Assembly (NCBI GenBank): GCA_028285265.1
Contig: JANQPX010000007.1
Location: 1 to 57,114, forward strand
Direction: 5' to 3'
Length of the DNA: 57,114 nt
DNA from: Geminicoccaceae bacterium
GTDB taxonomy: Bacteria; Pseudomonadota; Alphaproteobacteria; Geminicoccales; Geminicoccaceae
Part shown: piece after piece, positions 40,989 through 49,736 of the stretch
How positions within the stretch are numbered: the stretch's first letter is position 1
Layout of the letters: each line of letters begins with the position of its first letter
Made by a program: the position numbers and the translations under genes
The notes under the pieces: model-generated
The model's input: the letters and a program-made list of their open reading frames with translations, nothing else
Told to the model about the DNA's origin: nothing
The model's database searches: none

Positions 40989-42134
40989 ATGACCAGAAGG
41001 CATGTAAGCACCGAGGCGTTCGCACAGACCTCGTCAGCACAGGGGCAGCCCCCCAAGTCTGCGTCCAAAAGTACCTCTGCAGGCGTTTGGTATCTAGCGC
41101 TTATCAGTACCGTTCTCTTGGTTGCTGTCGGCGTTTACGCGCTTTCCTTGCAGCATCGGATCCTGGAGCTCGAAAACACCGCCAGGCAGTTGGAGATTGG
41201 TCAAGATTTGCTTCGTGATAATCGCGATGAGATTTTGGCGAAGGGCCGCAGCTTGGAAACCAGTCTTATTTCGTTGGAGACGGATCGCGAACGTGAGCAA
41301 ATTCGTCTCGAAGGATTGGAGGGCCAACGCGAACGCCTTCAGGCAGAAGTGGTCCGTCTCACCCAAGCGCTGGCGATGCGGGAGCATGAGAGAAGCGGTG
41401 ACACCGTCATTGTCGCCGATGATAATGAAGCGCAAAGCCTCACGCGCGATCTCGCCCGTGAGCAACGTGAGACGGCCGAGCTCCAGAGCAAGCTCTCCAA
41501 CCTCGTGGATCAGCTGGCGGATCGCCAAGACCTGCTGAACACGCTTCGGATCGAACGGGATCAAGCGAAGGACGCTCAAGCTGCTGCTGAAGCGAAGTCC
41601 GCCCACCTGCACGATGTCATCGCGCATCGTCGCGACGACCAGCGCTTTCGCCAAATTCTCCATGGCCATCGAGCAAGTCTGGGCGACATGAAGCCCTATA
41701 TGGCGGAGTTAACCTCATCGGAGTGGAGTATTGCCGAAGTATGGCTTGCCAAGCAGCTTTCCAGACCCATGGCGATACCTGACCTCTCGGCCCATGAGAT
41801 CTTTTATGAGGGGGCTCGACTTCTTCAAGACGGCGACGGGCCAGCCATGGCAATGCTTCTCTATCAGGATGCTAAGGAGCGTCCCGTGACGCTGACGATT
41901 GCCCTCGATGTCACCGGCACGAAGCCTGTCTCGACGCGTCAGACCGACGGCTTGCGATGGCTTACATGGCGCGAGAATGACCACGCCTTTTTTCTCGTGG
42001 GCGCTCAGGATCAGAACGTATTGGCAGATATTGCAGCAGAACTTATCGATGAACCCCCTGGGCTCAGCCCCAACTCGGTGGTGCCCGTAAGCCGACATTT
42101 CCGTCCAAAGCGACGTCCTGCATCGGCAAGCTGA
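40989..42134 (+). CDS. Coiled-coil membrane protein, paralogue of the anti-sigma sensor part
   Basis: A 381-residue protein. A short polar cytoplasmic tail (1-31) is followed by a membrane helix (33-52, GVWYLALISTVLLVAVGVYA), a coiled coil (about 55-220) and a C-terminal domain (about 235-365) homologous to that of the neighbouring anti-sigma factor. Shared landmarks include W-L near the start, R-x3-(I/V)PDL, GARLL, P-x-A-x-L-x-Y and the WR-x4-F-x-(V/L)VG ending. It lacks the first 115 residues that would bind the sigma factor. It lies divergent from the sigma/anti-sigma pair. It may pair with the anti-sigma through the coiled coil; that is inference. Confidence 0.75.
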   Translation: MTRRHVSTEAFAQTSSAQGQPPKSASKSTSAGVWYLALISTVLLVAVGVYALSLQHRILELENTARQLEIGQDLLRDNRDEILAKGRSLETSLISLETDREREQIRLEGLEGQRERLQAEVVRLTQALAMREHERSGDTVIVADDNEAQSLTRDLAREQRETAELQSKLSNLVDQLADRQDLLNTLRIERDQAKDAQAAAEAKSAHLHDVIAHRRDDQRFRQILHGHRASLGDMKPYMAELTSSEWSIAEVWLAKQLSRPMAIPDLSAHEIFYEGARLLQDGDGPAMAMLLYQDAKERPVTLTIALDVTGTKPVSTRQTDGLRWLTWRENDHAFFLVGAQDQNVLADIAAELIDEPPGLSPNSVVPVSRHFRPKRRPASAS

Positions 42135-42823
42135 TTCAGGCTCGTTTGGCTGGAACGGAAGCCGTGACAAAAACTGCTGTGGCAATACATTTGCGCGCGG
42201 ATATGTCCAAGGTCCGATAATCAGGCAACCTTCGCGCGACGTTAACCTGTGTACATATCGCAAAGAAATCCCACAGTAGAAGCTCATGCCATTACCAGGT
42301 TAAATTGATCAAGCTCAGTACGCCATGATACCGGTCTGCTTACCCAGTCAGGGTCGTCAGTTTTGGGTGGCCTGAAATTGAGAGTCGGTGTCGTAGACAA
42401 GACGGGCAGGTTGAGCTCCGGCGCCGGCAGTTGTCCCTTGGCTGCCCGCAATCGAGAGCTGGCGACAATTTCGACGTGCTGGGCTTGGAAGAGATCGGCT
42501 TCGCTCTGTGATCCCTTGAGGGCGAATTCAGCGGCCAGGACCTGTTACGGATCGACAGCCTTCATCGCCTCACGCACAGCAGCATGCTCACCTCCGCGCT
42601 GATAAGGGCGCACGCGCAGCATTGACGATTGTGTCACCATTCTCATAAAGATTTTGCTCTAGGGTGAGTGCTCTGCACGTCGCCGTCAACGAGCGGTCGG
42701 CGACAGAATTCTGTTGATGTCGCCCGCCTGGATCGACGATTGAAGCACCAGCACCACTTTCGGCCGCCCCTCGCCGAACGCCTGTGGCAGAAGCTTATCG
42801 GTCGCGTGCATTGCTGCCCCGGA
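42135..42823. other. Long non-coding or decayed region
   Basis: Nearly 690 bp between convergent genes without a supportable gene. On the plus strand, about 42460-42625 reads as GDNFDVLGLEEIGFAL, stop, SLEGEFSGQDLLRIDSLHRL and on to another stop. This is protein-like in one frame and faintly reminiscent of an acyl-carrier-protein fold, so it may be a decayed fragment. On the minus strand a 41-codon frame (42686-42811) starts 12 bp after the pqiC stop, without a ribosome site. No terminator is obvious. Confidence 0.35.
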
Positions 42824-43420
42824 TCAGAGCGTGACGAGGGCATCGGCGATCTCCTCGGTCATGGCGGCAAGGCAGCGGCTCATGGCGGCGGCGATGTCGT
42901 TGTAGCTGTTGGCGGTTGTCACGTGTTCTTCAGTCAGCGAGCGTCCGCGATGCAGCAGGCGATCACCGCGGCCATCGAAGATGCGCCAACGGGCATCGAG
43001 CACGACCTGACCAGTTTTGTCGGCATCGAAGCGGGTGACCTCGACTTCGACCTGACGATCGAGACTGACGTTCCGACGGGCCGGCAAAGTTGCGATGCGA
43101 TCCGTGTCTAGCCGATGGGACAGGTTTTCGGTCAGGACCCGCTGAAAAGTTGTTTCAAGCGGTTCTGCCCACTGGTCGAACTCGGAGACGTTCATTCTGT
43201 TGGCGCCGCTCCGTGTGACCACTTGTGGTCGGTCGAGATAAGCCGGCAAATAGACCGGGCCGATACCAAGGCGCATCGGCTTTTCGTTCGATGGTTGGCT
43301 GGCCAGGTCTATGCTCGAAAGCGTGTAGAACTGGGTCGGCTGGCTTGCTGAGCAGCCGATCAGGGTCATCATTGCAAGCGCCGCCAGCCCAGTTTTGAGA
43401 TGTGTCGTCATCGAGGTCAT
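42824..43420 (-). CDS. pqiC: PqiC outer-membrane lipoprotein
   Basis: A 198-residue lipoprotein of the ABC-transport-auxiliary (DUF330/PqiC) family, from ATG at 43420 with GGGAGA upstream; a GTG at 43438 overlapping the pqiB stop is also possible. The lipobox is LIGC with Cys23 as the lipidated residue. Family segments are FYTLSSIDLA, RLGIGPVYLPAYLDRPQVV, EFDQWAEPLETTFQRVLTENL and the late VTTANSYNDIAAAMSRCLA. It caps the PqiB needle at the outer membrane and completes the pqiABC operon. Confidence 0.92.
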   Translation of the reverse strand: MTSMTTHLKTGLAALAMMTLIGCSASQPTQFYTLSSIDLASQPSNEKPMRLGIGPVYLPAYLDRPQVVTRSGANRMNVSEFDQWAEPLETTFQRVLTENLSHRLDTDRIATLPARRNVSLDRQVEVEVTRFDADKTGQVVLDARWRIFDGRGDRLLHRGRSLTEEHVTTANSYNDIAAAMSRCLAAMTEEIADALVTL

Positions 43421-43434
43421 TGTGCGTCTCCCTG

Positions 43435-45114
43435 TCACTTGCCGCGAATGAGGGCTTCTGGATGGCGTTCGAGATAGTCAGCGAAAATTCGGATCGAGCG
43501 AGCAGCACCTGAGATCTCGGTGAGCGTGTTATCGAGCCCGAAGCGAACCTGCGAACCCTCGCCGACCATATTTTCGGCCGAGGTGAGCGTCGCGGTCGCC
43601 TGATTGAGCGTGAGATCAGCACTTTCGAGCGCGTTCAGAAGTGCTGCCATCAATGGTCCGGTCTGACCGTCGACTTTGGCGATCAGATCGCGGACATCGT
43701 CGAGAGCGCCTTTCAAGGATGTCGGAGACTGCTGCGTTTCAGGTGAGGACACCAGCGCATCGACACTCTCTAGGATGTGCTTGATGTCGGCGCCGATGTC
43801 TTCGATCGGCAGTGCAGCGATCTGGTTGACCACGTCGGAGACGGACCGCGTTAAGCCTTCGAGGTCGGAAGGAACTGTCGGGATTTCCGGGTGATGCTGG
43901 TCGTAGTTGAGTGCCGCTACGGTCTGATCATCATGAAAGTCGAGAGAAACCAACAACTCGCCGGTGAGCAGACTCCCGGACGCGAGCTGCGCGCGCAGGC
44001 CCTGTTCGATCAGATGCGCCATGACGGCATGCTCGTCTGCCGTGTCAAAGGCAACATCCCCAACAATCCCGACGCGCTCGGGTTCGATCCCTATCACGAC
44101 GGGGATGTCGAGACTGTCGGCCTCGGTGTCGTAAACAAGGCGGATGTCAGTGACCTGCCCGACCTTCATGCCGCGGAATTCGACGGGTGCTCCGACATGC
44201 AGACCGCGCACCGAGCCCTCAAAATGCACGAGATAGGGGACGGTCTCTGTGAACGCCGCTTCGCTGATGCTCTTTAAGTTGTCGAACAATGCGAATGCAG
44301 TGCCGGCCTCGGCCGGTCGGTTAACCTCGGCGGTTACCGGTGTGTCGAAGGCGATGCCGCCGATCAGCATGGATTGCAACGAACCGGTGGAAAGGCTGAC
44401 ACCATTGGCGCCTAGCTCGAAGTCGATGCCACTGACGTTCCAAAAGCGTGTCTGCTCGGACACCAGCATGTCATAAGGCGCCTCGACGAAGGCATGGAAA
44501 GTGACGCCTTGGCCGTCAACATCGAGTTCGATGCCAAGGATCTCGCCAACTTCGAGACCGCGATAGTGAATCGGCGAGCCACGGGACACCGAGCCCAACC
44601 TTTCGGCTCGCAGCACGAATTCACGGCCAGCGACGTCCGATCCCACCAGAGGCGGCTCTTCTAAGCCGACGAATGTGCCGATCGCGTCGCCTTCGCCCGG
44701 ATCGACTTCAACGTGGGCCCCGGAGACCAGGGTTGAGAGGCCGGAAATGCCACCAACACCAATGCGTGGCCGCACGATCCAAAAGCGTGTGCCATCATTC
44801 ATGTAGGGTTCGGCACCTTTAACCATCTCTGCGGTGACGATGATGTGGGAAAGATTGTCGGCAAGCCGGACGTCCGTCACATGACCGACTTCGACATCCT
44901 TATATTTGACTTTGGTCTTGCCGGCCTCGAGGCCTTGTGCGGTCTTGAACTCGATGGTGATGGTCGGCCCCTTTTCGGCAAGCGTCGTGTATGCGAGCCA
45001 GGCGGCGATCAACGCGGCGACCAACGGGATTATCCAGACGATTGAGATCCCACGTCTGGATCTTTCGGTGGGTGCCGGTAAATCGTGATCAAGCACGGAC
45101 GAGTTGGCGTGCAT
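43435..45114 (-). CDS. pqiB: PqiB, MCE-domain intermembrane lipid transport protein
   Basis: A 559-residue protein from ATG at 45114 (GAGGAGAGAGG upstream), overlapping pqiA by 26 bp. It has an N-terminal anchor helix (SIVWIIPLVAALIAAWLAYT) and then three MCE (MlaD) domains, starting near TITIEFKTAQGLEAGKTKVK, REFVLRAERLGSVSRGSPIH and VHFEGSVRGLHVGAPVEFRG. A long helical C-terminal region follows, with repeated V-x2-QIAALPIEDIG-type heptads that form the needle. It is similar in length to E. coli PqiB. It forms a periplasm-spanning tunnel for lipids between the membranes, with PqiA inside and PqiC outside. Confidence 0.94.
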   Translation of the reverse strand: MHANSSVLDHDLPAPTERSRRGISIVWIIPLVAALIAAWLAYTTLAEKGPTITIEFKTAQGLEAGKTKVKYKDVEVGHVTDVRLADNLSHIIVTAEMVKGAEPYMNDGTRFWIVRPRIGVGGISGLSTLVSGAHVEVDPGEGDAIGTFVGLEEPPLVGSDVAGREFVLRAERLGSVSRGSPIHYRGLEVGEILGIELDVDGQGVTFHAFVEAPYDMLVSEQTRFWNVSGIDFELGANGVSLSTGSLQSMLIGGIAFDTPVTAEVNRPAEAGTAFALFDNLKSISEAAFTETVPYLVHFEGSVRGLHVGAPVEFRGMKVGQVTDIRLVYDTEADSLDIPVVIGIEPERVGIVGDVAFDTADEHAVMAHLIEQGLRAQLASGSLLTGELLVSLDFHDDQTVAALNYDQHHPEIPTVPSDLEGLTRSVSDVVNQIAALPIEDIGADIKHILESVDALVSSPETQQSPTSLKGALDDVRDLIAKVDGQTGPLMAALLNALESADLTLNQATATLTSAENMVGEGSQVRFGLDNTLTEISGAARSIRIFADYLERHPEALIRGK

Positions 45115-46366
45115 CACCTCTCTCCTCAGCGATGTCCCAGATAAGCCTCGGGTCGAATGCCGAGGCGGCGATCATGGTAAGGATGACCACGGCGGCGAAT
45201 GCGATTGCGCCAACACCCGGCTCGATCCTTGCGATTGAGCCGAGGCTTACGAGTGCGACCAGGATCGAGATCATGAAGATGTCGACCATCGACCATCGAC
45301 CGACGGCTTCGACGATGCGGTAGAGCAGCGTACGATCCCGCGGTCGCCATATGGATCGCTGTTGCACCGACAAAAGCAGGTAAGCGAGACAGACCAGCTT
45401 CATCACTGGCACGGCTACGCTTGCAAAGAAGACAAGGGCTGCGATTGGCCACATGCCGGCATGGATCAGGAGCTGGACGCCGCCTAGGATCGTCGACGGT
45501 GCGCCTTGGCCGAAATGCACCACTGTCATGATCGGCAACGTGTTGGCGGGGAGGTAGAGGATGCAGGCGGCGACGGTCAGGGCCCAGGCCATGGCGACGC
45601 TGTTGGGTTTTCGCTTGTGCAGATCGGTGCCGCAACGCGTGCACTTGGGGTGGTCAGCGTCATTGATGCGGAAGAGCTGATTGCAGCTGTGGCAGCTCGT
45701 CAGCCGGCCTGGTCCCATTTCGGCGATGAGGTCGTCGGTCGCCTGCGGCAAAACCCAGTTCCAGACTTCGCGCGCATCGAGCGTGCGATCGGCCGCTATC
45801 ATCAGAATGATCACGCCGATGAAAGCAAAGAGGGCGACGCCGAGCTCAATCGTCGCGAGATCGGCGAGCTTGACGTAAGCGACGATCACACCGAGCAGAA
45901 AGACCTCCATCATCGCCCAGGGATGGATGGTCTCGACCCAGCGGAATAGCATCGACATGCCAGGCGCGCGCTGACCGATCTGAAGTGGCAGTAGAACGTA
46001 GATGAGGGCGATGAGCTTCAGGAGTGGCATCAGAATGGCTGCTGCAAAGACGAGCACTGCCAGCGGCCACATGCCAGCATCATATAGCCCGAGAACGCCC
46101 GTCATGATTGTGCTCGGCTGCTCGCGGCCTTCTAGCTTCAAGGTCATGAAGGGGAGAAGGTTAGCGACCGTGAAGAGGCAGAGTGCCGCTAAGGTCAGGC
46201 CAAGGGTACGCTCGATGCTATCTCGCTGCTCACGATAGAGTGTGGCGCTGCAGTTAGTGCATGAGGCGGTGCGGCCCGACGGCAATGGGAGCATTTGATG
46301 CACCGTCCCGCATTCGCGGCATGCGATGATCTGTTTCCTCGTCGGTATCGCCACTTGCTCGTCCAT
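45089..46366 (-). CDS. pqiA: PqiA, inner-membrane partner of PqiB
   Basis: A 425-residue protein made of two homologous halves. Each has a rubredoxin-like zinc site (CRECG with CTNC; CHSCN with CTRCG) followed by four membrane helices, with the repeated motifs FRWVETIHPWAMMEVFLLGV and YRIVEAVGRWSMVDIFMISI. Both match E. coli PqiA/YebS. It is the first gene of the pqiABC operon. The promoter region contains a 15-bp site shared with the RND pump operon and the MlaC-like gene, suggesting control by a common stress regulator. Confidence 0.94.
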   Translation of the reverse strand: MDEQVAIPTRKQIIACRECGTVHQMLPLPSGRTASCTNCSATLYREQRDSIERTLGLTLAALCLFTVANLLPFMTLKLEGREQPSTIMTGVLGLYDAGMWPLAVLVFAAAILMPLLKLIALIYVLLPLQIGQRAPGMSMLFRWVETIHPWAMMEVFLLGVIVAYVKLADLATIELGVALFAFIGVIILMIAADRTLDAREVWNWVLPQATDDLIAEMGPGRLTSCHSCNQLFRINDADHPKCTRCGTDLHKRKPNSVAMAWALTVAACILYLPANTLPIMTVVHFGQGAPSTILGGVQLLIHAGMWPIAALVFFASVAVPVMKLVCLAYLLLSVQQRSIWRPRDRTLLYRIVEAVGRWSMVDIFMISILVALVSLGSIARIEPGVGAIAFAAVVILTMIAASAFDPRLIWDIAEERGDARQLVRA

Positions 46367-46432
46367 AAAGCTGGCTCTGCGGTTGCTTCTTCATCTGCAA
46401 CTGAGCCTATCGACGCCCTGACGAACATGGAT

Positions 46433-46447
46433 GTTACTTACCGTTAC
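46433..46447. promoter_or_regulatory. Shared operator site A (GTTACTTACCGTTAC)
   Basis: A 15-bp element 67 bp upstream of the pqiA start and before the divergent carbonic-anhydrase-like gene. It equals site B (54110-54124) on the opposite strand at 14 of 15 positions and site C (54882-54896) at 12 of 15. TTAC/GTAA is repeated three times within it, typical of a TetR-type operator. The cognate regulator is not in the window. Confidence 0.6.
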
Positions 46448-46490
46448 AAACTCCCGGATCGGCGGCGGATGCAGGACGGTCAGTGACATC

Positions 46491-47024
46491 ATGGACGGAT
46501 GTATGAAGAAGCTAGACCGGATCATCGAGGTCAAAGGCATGGCGTTTGCCTGGTGCGATGTGGCTGTGTCTGCCGAGCTGGCCGCTGATGGCCTCGCCTT
46601 TGATATCCTTGGCGACTGCAAGACCACGCTCGACGGCATCATCTACTCACTTCGGACGGTGAGGTTTCTGATGCCGAGCGTTCATCGTCTCTCGCGCGGC
46701 TGTTCGCCCCTGGAGATTCAGTTCATCCACAACTCGTCGTGCGGGAACCGGCTAGTTTTGATCGCTCTGTTTCGCGAGGGTGAACCGGATGCCGACGTGC
46801 ACACTGCGATCGTATCACTCGCTTTAGAGCAAGCGACGGTCCGGCTGATTGACCTGATACCCCTTGGTCGGCGCTTTTTCGTCCACGAAGCATCCGATTC
46901 GGCAGGAGGGCGGACCAGCTCGGAGCTGCATATGGTCAGCGTGACGGAAGTGGCCATCTCGTTCGAGTTGTTGGCGGCACTCAATGAGCGTCTCACACCT
47001 CAACGCGTTTGGGCGCAGCTTTAG
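46491..47024 (+). CDS. Alpha-carbonic-anhydrase-fold protein lacking zinc ligands
   Basis: About 177 residues from ATG 46491; an ATG at 46431 would put the operator inside the gene, and 46503 is also possible. It aligns with the central and late part of alpha carbonic anhydrases: FDILGDCKTTLDGIIYSL (usual v.v..s.ltldGk.YeL), VRFLMPSVH (usual FHFHTPSEH), PLEIQFIHNS (usual P.E.HLVHkN) and VLIALFREGEPD. The three zinc histidines are replaced by Arg58, Leu60 and Gln77. The first 80 or so residues of a normal enzyme, including a signal peptide, are absent. It is predicted to be catalytically dead, resembling the carbonic-anhydrase-related proteins of animals. It is divergent from pqiA. Confidence 0.65.
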   Translation: MDGCMKKLDRIIEVKGMAFAWCDVAVSAELAADGLAFDILGDCKTTLDGIIYSLRTVRFLMPSVHRLSRGCSPLEIQFIHNSSCGNRLVLIALFREGEPDADVHTAIVSLALEQATVRLIDLIPLGRRFFVHEASDSAGGRTSSELHMVSVTEVAISFELLAALNERLTPQRVWAQL

Positions 47025-48703
47025 GGTGTTTCGCCGTCAGGCATGGCGACTGCAAGCCCTGCTTTTGCAAGGCCTTCAGTCAAGCGCTTTACGATCCGTT
47101 GATCAATTGGCCACTTCGCAAACTCTCGCGCGAGCGCCTGATCAATGTTCGGGAAGATCGCTTTGAGCTCACTGAGAGCGTCTTCAGCCTCGGCAGTCCT
47201 ATTCAACAGTCCGAAGAGTGCAGCTCGAAACAGAGGATCCCAATACATGTTGGGTTTGTCGATCCGCTTGGCATAGGCTAGCGCCTGTGCATCGTCACCA
47301 TCCAGTAAGGCGTTCAGCGCGAAGACGACATAATAGAGCGTATTGAAACGGGGATGGAGGGCCATCGCTTTCTCAAGCAGGGCGATACCTCGATCGCGGT
47401 CGCCCAGATGACTGAGGATCAGACCGTACTCGCAAAGGAACTCGGCATCGTTGGGATTGAGCTGCAGTGCGCGTTCGCCAAATTCCCGGGCTCGCTCGGG
47501 TTGCTCGAGATGATAACAGATCATGCTGAGTGTTAGCAGTGCGAGCATGCAGGTGCTGTCGATGTCATAAGCCCTGCGCGCGAGCGCCTCGGCACGATCG
47601 AGCGGATCGCCCTGATCGGGGGCCTTGTTCCAATCGAAGCGATACTCTTCGAGCGCCAGATAGCCGAGCGCCGCGAGCGCGGGGGCGCACGCCGGATCGG
47701 CGTCGAGCGCTTCCTCGAGCTTTTGGCGGGCCGTTAGATGGGTATCTGGTCCAATGCCGTGCACGTAGGCCCAGAAGTGCAGGTAGCACTGATAGGCATC
47801 CCAGTTTTCTGTCGGCCGCTGGTGCGAGGTCGTCAGATGGGCCTGACCGAGAACGCCGAAAGGCTGTGCAATCGAAGCGGCCACCCGCTGCGCGATGTCA
47901 TCTTGGATCTCGAAGACATTCTGTACGCTGAGGTCGCGATCATAGGTCTCAGCCCAAAGATGCCGTCCTGTCAGGGTTTCGACCAGCTGCGCTGTGACGC
48001 GCAGCAGCGATCCCGAAGTACGGATACTACCTTCCAGGAGATACCGTACACCGAGCTCGCGGCCGATCTTCCGAACGTCGAGTGCCTGCCCCTTGTATTG
48101 AAAGGCAGTGGTGCGGGCGATGACAAAGAGTTCCTTGAAACGAGCGAGCTGGGTGGTGATTTCCTCGACCACGGCGTCGACGAACAGCTCCTGTTCAGGA
48201 TTGTTCGAGAGATTAGCAAATGGCAGTACGGCGATTGAGGGGCCGCGCGGCAGATCGAGAACGGGGTCGTAATCATCGCCTACGACGGCATTTGCGGACG
48301 ATGTTGCAAGCGCACTGTTCGGTGCGGATCGTTCACGAACTGACCAGCGTGGCGTGTAGCCGCCTTTGGGTAGCTCGATCAGAATCGGATCATCGCGCCC
48401 TTGTTCCATGTAGTAGGAAGTCAGCCGGCTGCGTAGCCGACCGGCCTCGACCCGGACAATGCAGTCGATAGCAGGGTCGAAATCTTGCTCGCGGCCAAAA
48501 ACCTCGATGCCGAGCGTGTAGCCTTTAAGGCGACTCGATCGTCCTTCAAGTGTCTCGATAACGACATAAGTCAGAAAGCTTTGTAGGCGTTCCGACTGGC
48601 TGAATTCCGGGCTGCTGACGATCTGATTCAATTGCGCCCGCACCGCCTCTGGTGAGGCGTGCTCGCCTATCGGTGCTGAATTCCCCGTCAAATCGTCGCC
48701 CAT
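47021..48703 (-). CDS. TolB/TPR repeat regulatory protein with N-terminal winged-helix-like domain
   Basis: A 560-residue cytoplasmic protein. The N-terminal 110 residues (SERLQSFLTYVVIETLEGRS; LGIEVFGREQDFDPAIDCIV; RVEAGRLRSRL; ELPKGGYTPRW) form the predicted DNA-binding-like domain seen in many TPR/adenylate-cyclase-labelled proteins. A TolB-N/FlgO-like domain follows (SIAVLPFANLSNNPEQELF; LGVRYLLEGSIRTSGSLLRV; HLWAETYDRDL), and then about five TPR units to the end. There is no cyclase catalytic motif. Its stop overlaps the convergent carbonic-anhydrase-like gene. Its role is probably protein-protein interaction or regulation. Confidence 0.8.
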   Translation of the reverse strand: MGDDLTGNSAPIGEHASPEAVRAQLNQIVSSPEFSQSERLQSFLTYVVIETLEGRSSRLKGYTLGIEVFGREQDFDPAIDCIVRVEAGRLRSRLTSYYMEQGRDDPILIELPKGGYTPRWSVRERSAPNSALATSSANAVVGDDYDPVLDLPRGPSIAVLPFANLSNNPEQELFVDAVVEEITTQLARFKELFVIARTTAFQYKGQALDVRKIGRELGVRYLLEGSIRTSGSLLRVTAQLVETLTGRHLWAETYDRDLSVQNVFEIQDDIAQRVAASIAQPFGVLGQAHLTTSHQRPTENWDAYQCYLHFWAYVHGIGPDTHLTARQKLEEALDADPACAPALAALGYLALEEYRFDWNKAPDQGDPLDRAEALARRAYDIDSTCMLALLTLSMICYHLEQPERAREFGERALQLNPNDAEFLCEYGLILSHLGDRDRGIALLEKAMALHPRFNTLYYVVFALNALLDGDDAQALAYAKRIDKPNMYWDPLFRAALFGLLNRTAEAEDALSELKAIFPNIDQALAREFAKWPIDQRIVKRLTEGLAKAGLAVAMPDGETP

Positions 48704-48797
48704 GAGTAAGCCGGCGCCTGACTCCCCGATCAGCCACCTAGAGCTAAATTAGTTCAAATTCGCGCATTCTCAAAGCGTTGGTGACTACTCTAGCTCG

Positions 48798-49736
48798 TCA
48801 CTTATTGTCCGTCCGATAGTTCATGATCGCGAAAAACCCAAAGAGGGTTAGAACCACGCCTGTCAAAACCTGAATCGTCACGACGATGCGCGCAGCGTGG
48901 CTGACGGGCGTAATGTCGCCATAGCCGACTGTGCTGAAGGTGATAAGGGAGAAATAGATCGCCTCCAGAAAGCGCATATCGCGGAGCTCGCCTTGGATCG
49001 AGAAATGCGGCGCGATCGAGATACTGTCGATGATGCTGTAAAGACTTGCGAAGACGATGACGAACAAGAGGTAAAAGGTGAAGAAAGCATAAGCTGGTCG
49101 AATGAGTCCGCGGATTGTCGAGAAGAAGTCCCGGAAAAGATCGCCTGTCTCGGTCATGACCTCAGCGATGCACTGGCTGGAGAGATAGGTGACTCCACTT
49201 AGACCGATGGCGAAACCCAATAGAGCTGGGGTCGGAAGGATGTCATCGAACACATCGATGTGCAGCACGGCCAGGCTGGAAGCGATTATTGCAATAGAGA
49301 GCCCGCTCCAGATTGCGCCTCTGTCGATCATCGTTTTGCCATCGATTGCCGTTTGCGGTTCGGTCAAGCGATCGCGATTGACGACGAGGCCGGTTGCGAA
49401 GCCTGCGAGAGGGATAAGATAGGAAAAGAATATCGCGACATTGTTGCTGTTGGGGAACAAGATCTCGACAACAAAGATGAAGGCGCAAGCATACACACCA
49501 ATCGCGTTGGCGAGCACCAAGGGCAGAATCGGGCTTTGGGGTAAGCATCGGTGTGCAATGCCTGCCACCGTCGCCGCAGAGGCGACGACGGCAAAAGACA
49601 TCAGAAGTGAGTCGATATGCAAGGCTGCGGTGATCAGTGTGAGCAGCAGAATTGTGTAGACAATGCTGCTCCAGCTCACGTTCTCGCCGTCGTTTAATGT
49701 GGCTTTCGATCGCAAGGCATCGTCCTTTCGGGGCAT
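48798..49736 (-). CDS. Potassium-channel family protein coupled to the RND pump
   Basis: A 312-residue membrane protein. The selectivity filter TVGYGDITP sits in the pore loop after IYFSLITFS near the C-terminus, followed by a last helix (TIQVLTGVVLTLFGFFAIMN). At least six further hydrophobic segments precede the pore, more than a simple two-helix channel, and no cytosolic RCK domain follows. The ATG at 49736 overlaps the stop of the RND transporter (TGATG), so it is translationally coupled to the pump. A K+ channel could help set the membrane potential or volume under the same stress. Confidence 0.88.
   Translation of the reverse strand: MPRKDDALRSKATLNDGENVSWSSIVYTILLLTLITAALHIDSLLMSFAVVASAATVAGIAHRCLPQSPILPLVLANAIGVYACAFIFVVEILFPNSNNVAIFFSYLIPLAGFATGLVVNRDRLTEPQTAIDGKTMIDRGAIWSGLSIAIIASSLAVLHIDVFDDILPTPALLGFAIGLSGVTYLSSQCIAEVMTETGDLFRDFFSTIRGLIRPAYAFFTFYLLFVIVFASLYSIIDSISIAPHFSIQGELRDMRFLEAIYFSLITFSTVGYGDITPVSHAARIVVTIQVLTGVVLTLFGFFAIMNYRTDNK

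Noticed and set aside
42686..42811. 41-residue minus-strand frame directly after pqiC
   Set aside because: No ribosome site and no recognised family; possibly a remnant, noted in the intergenic entry.
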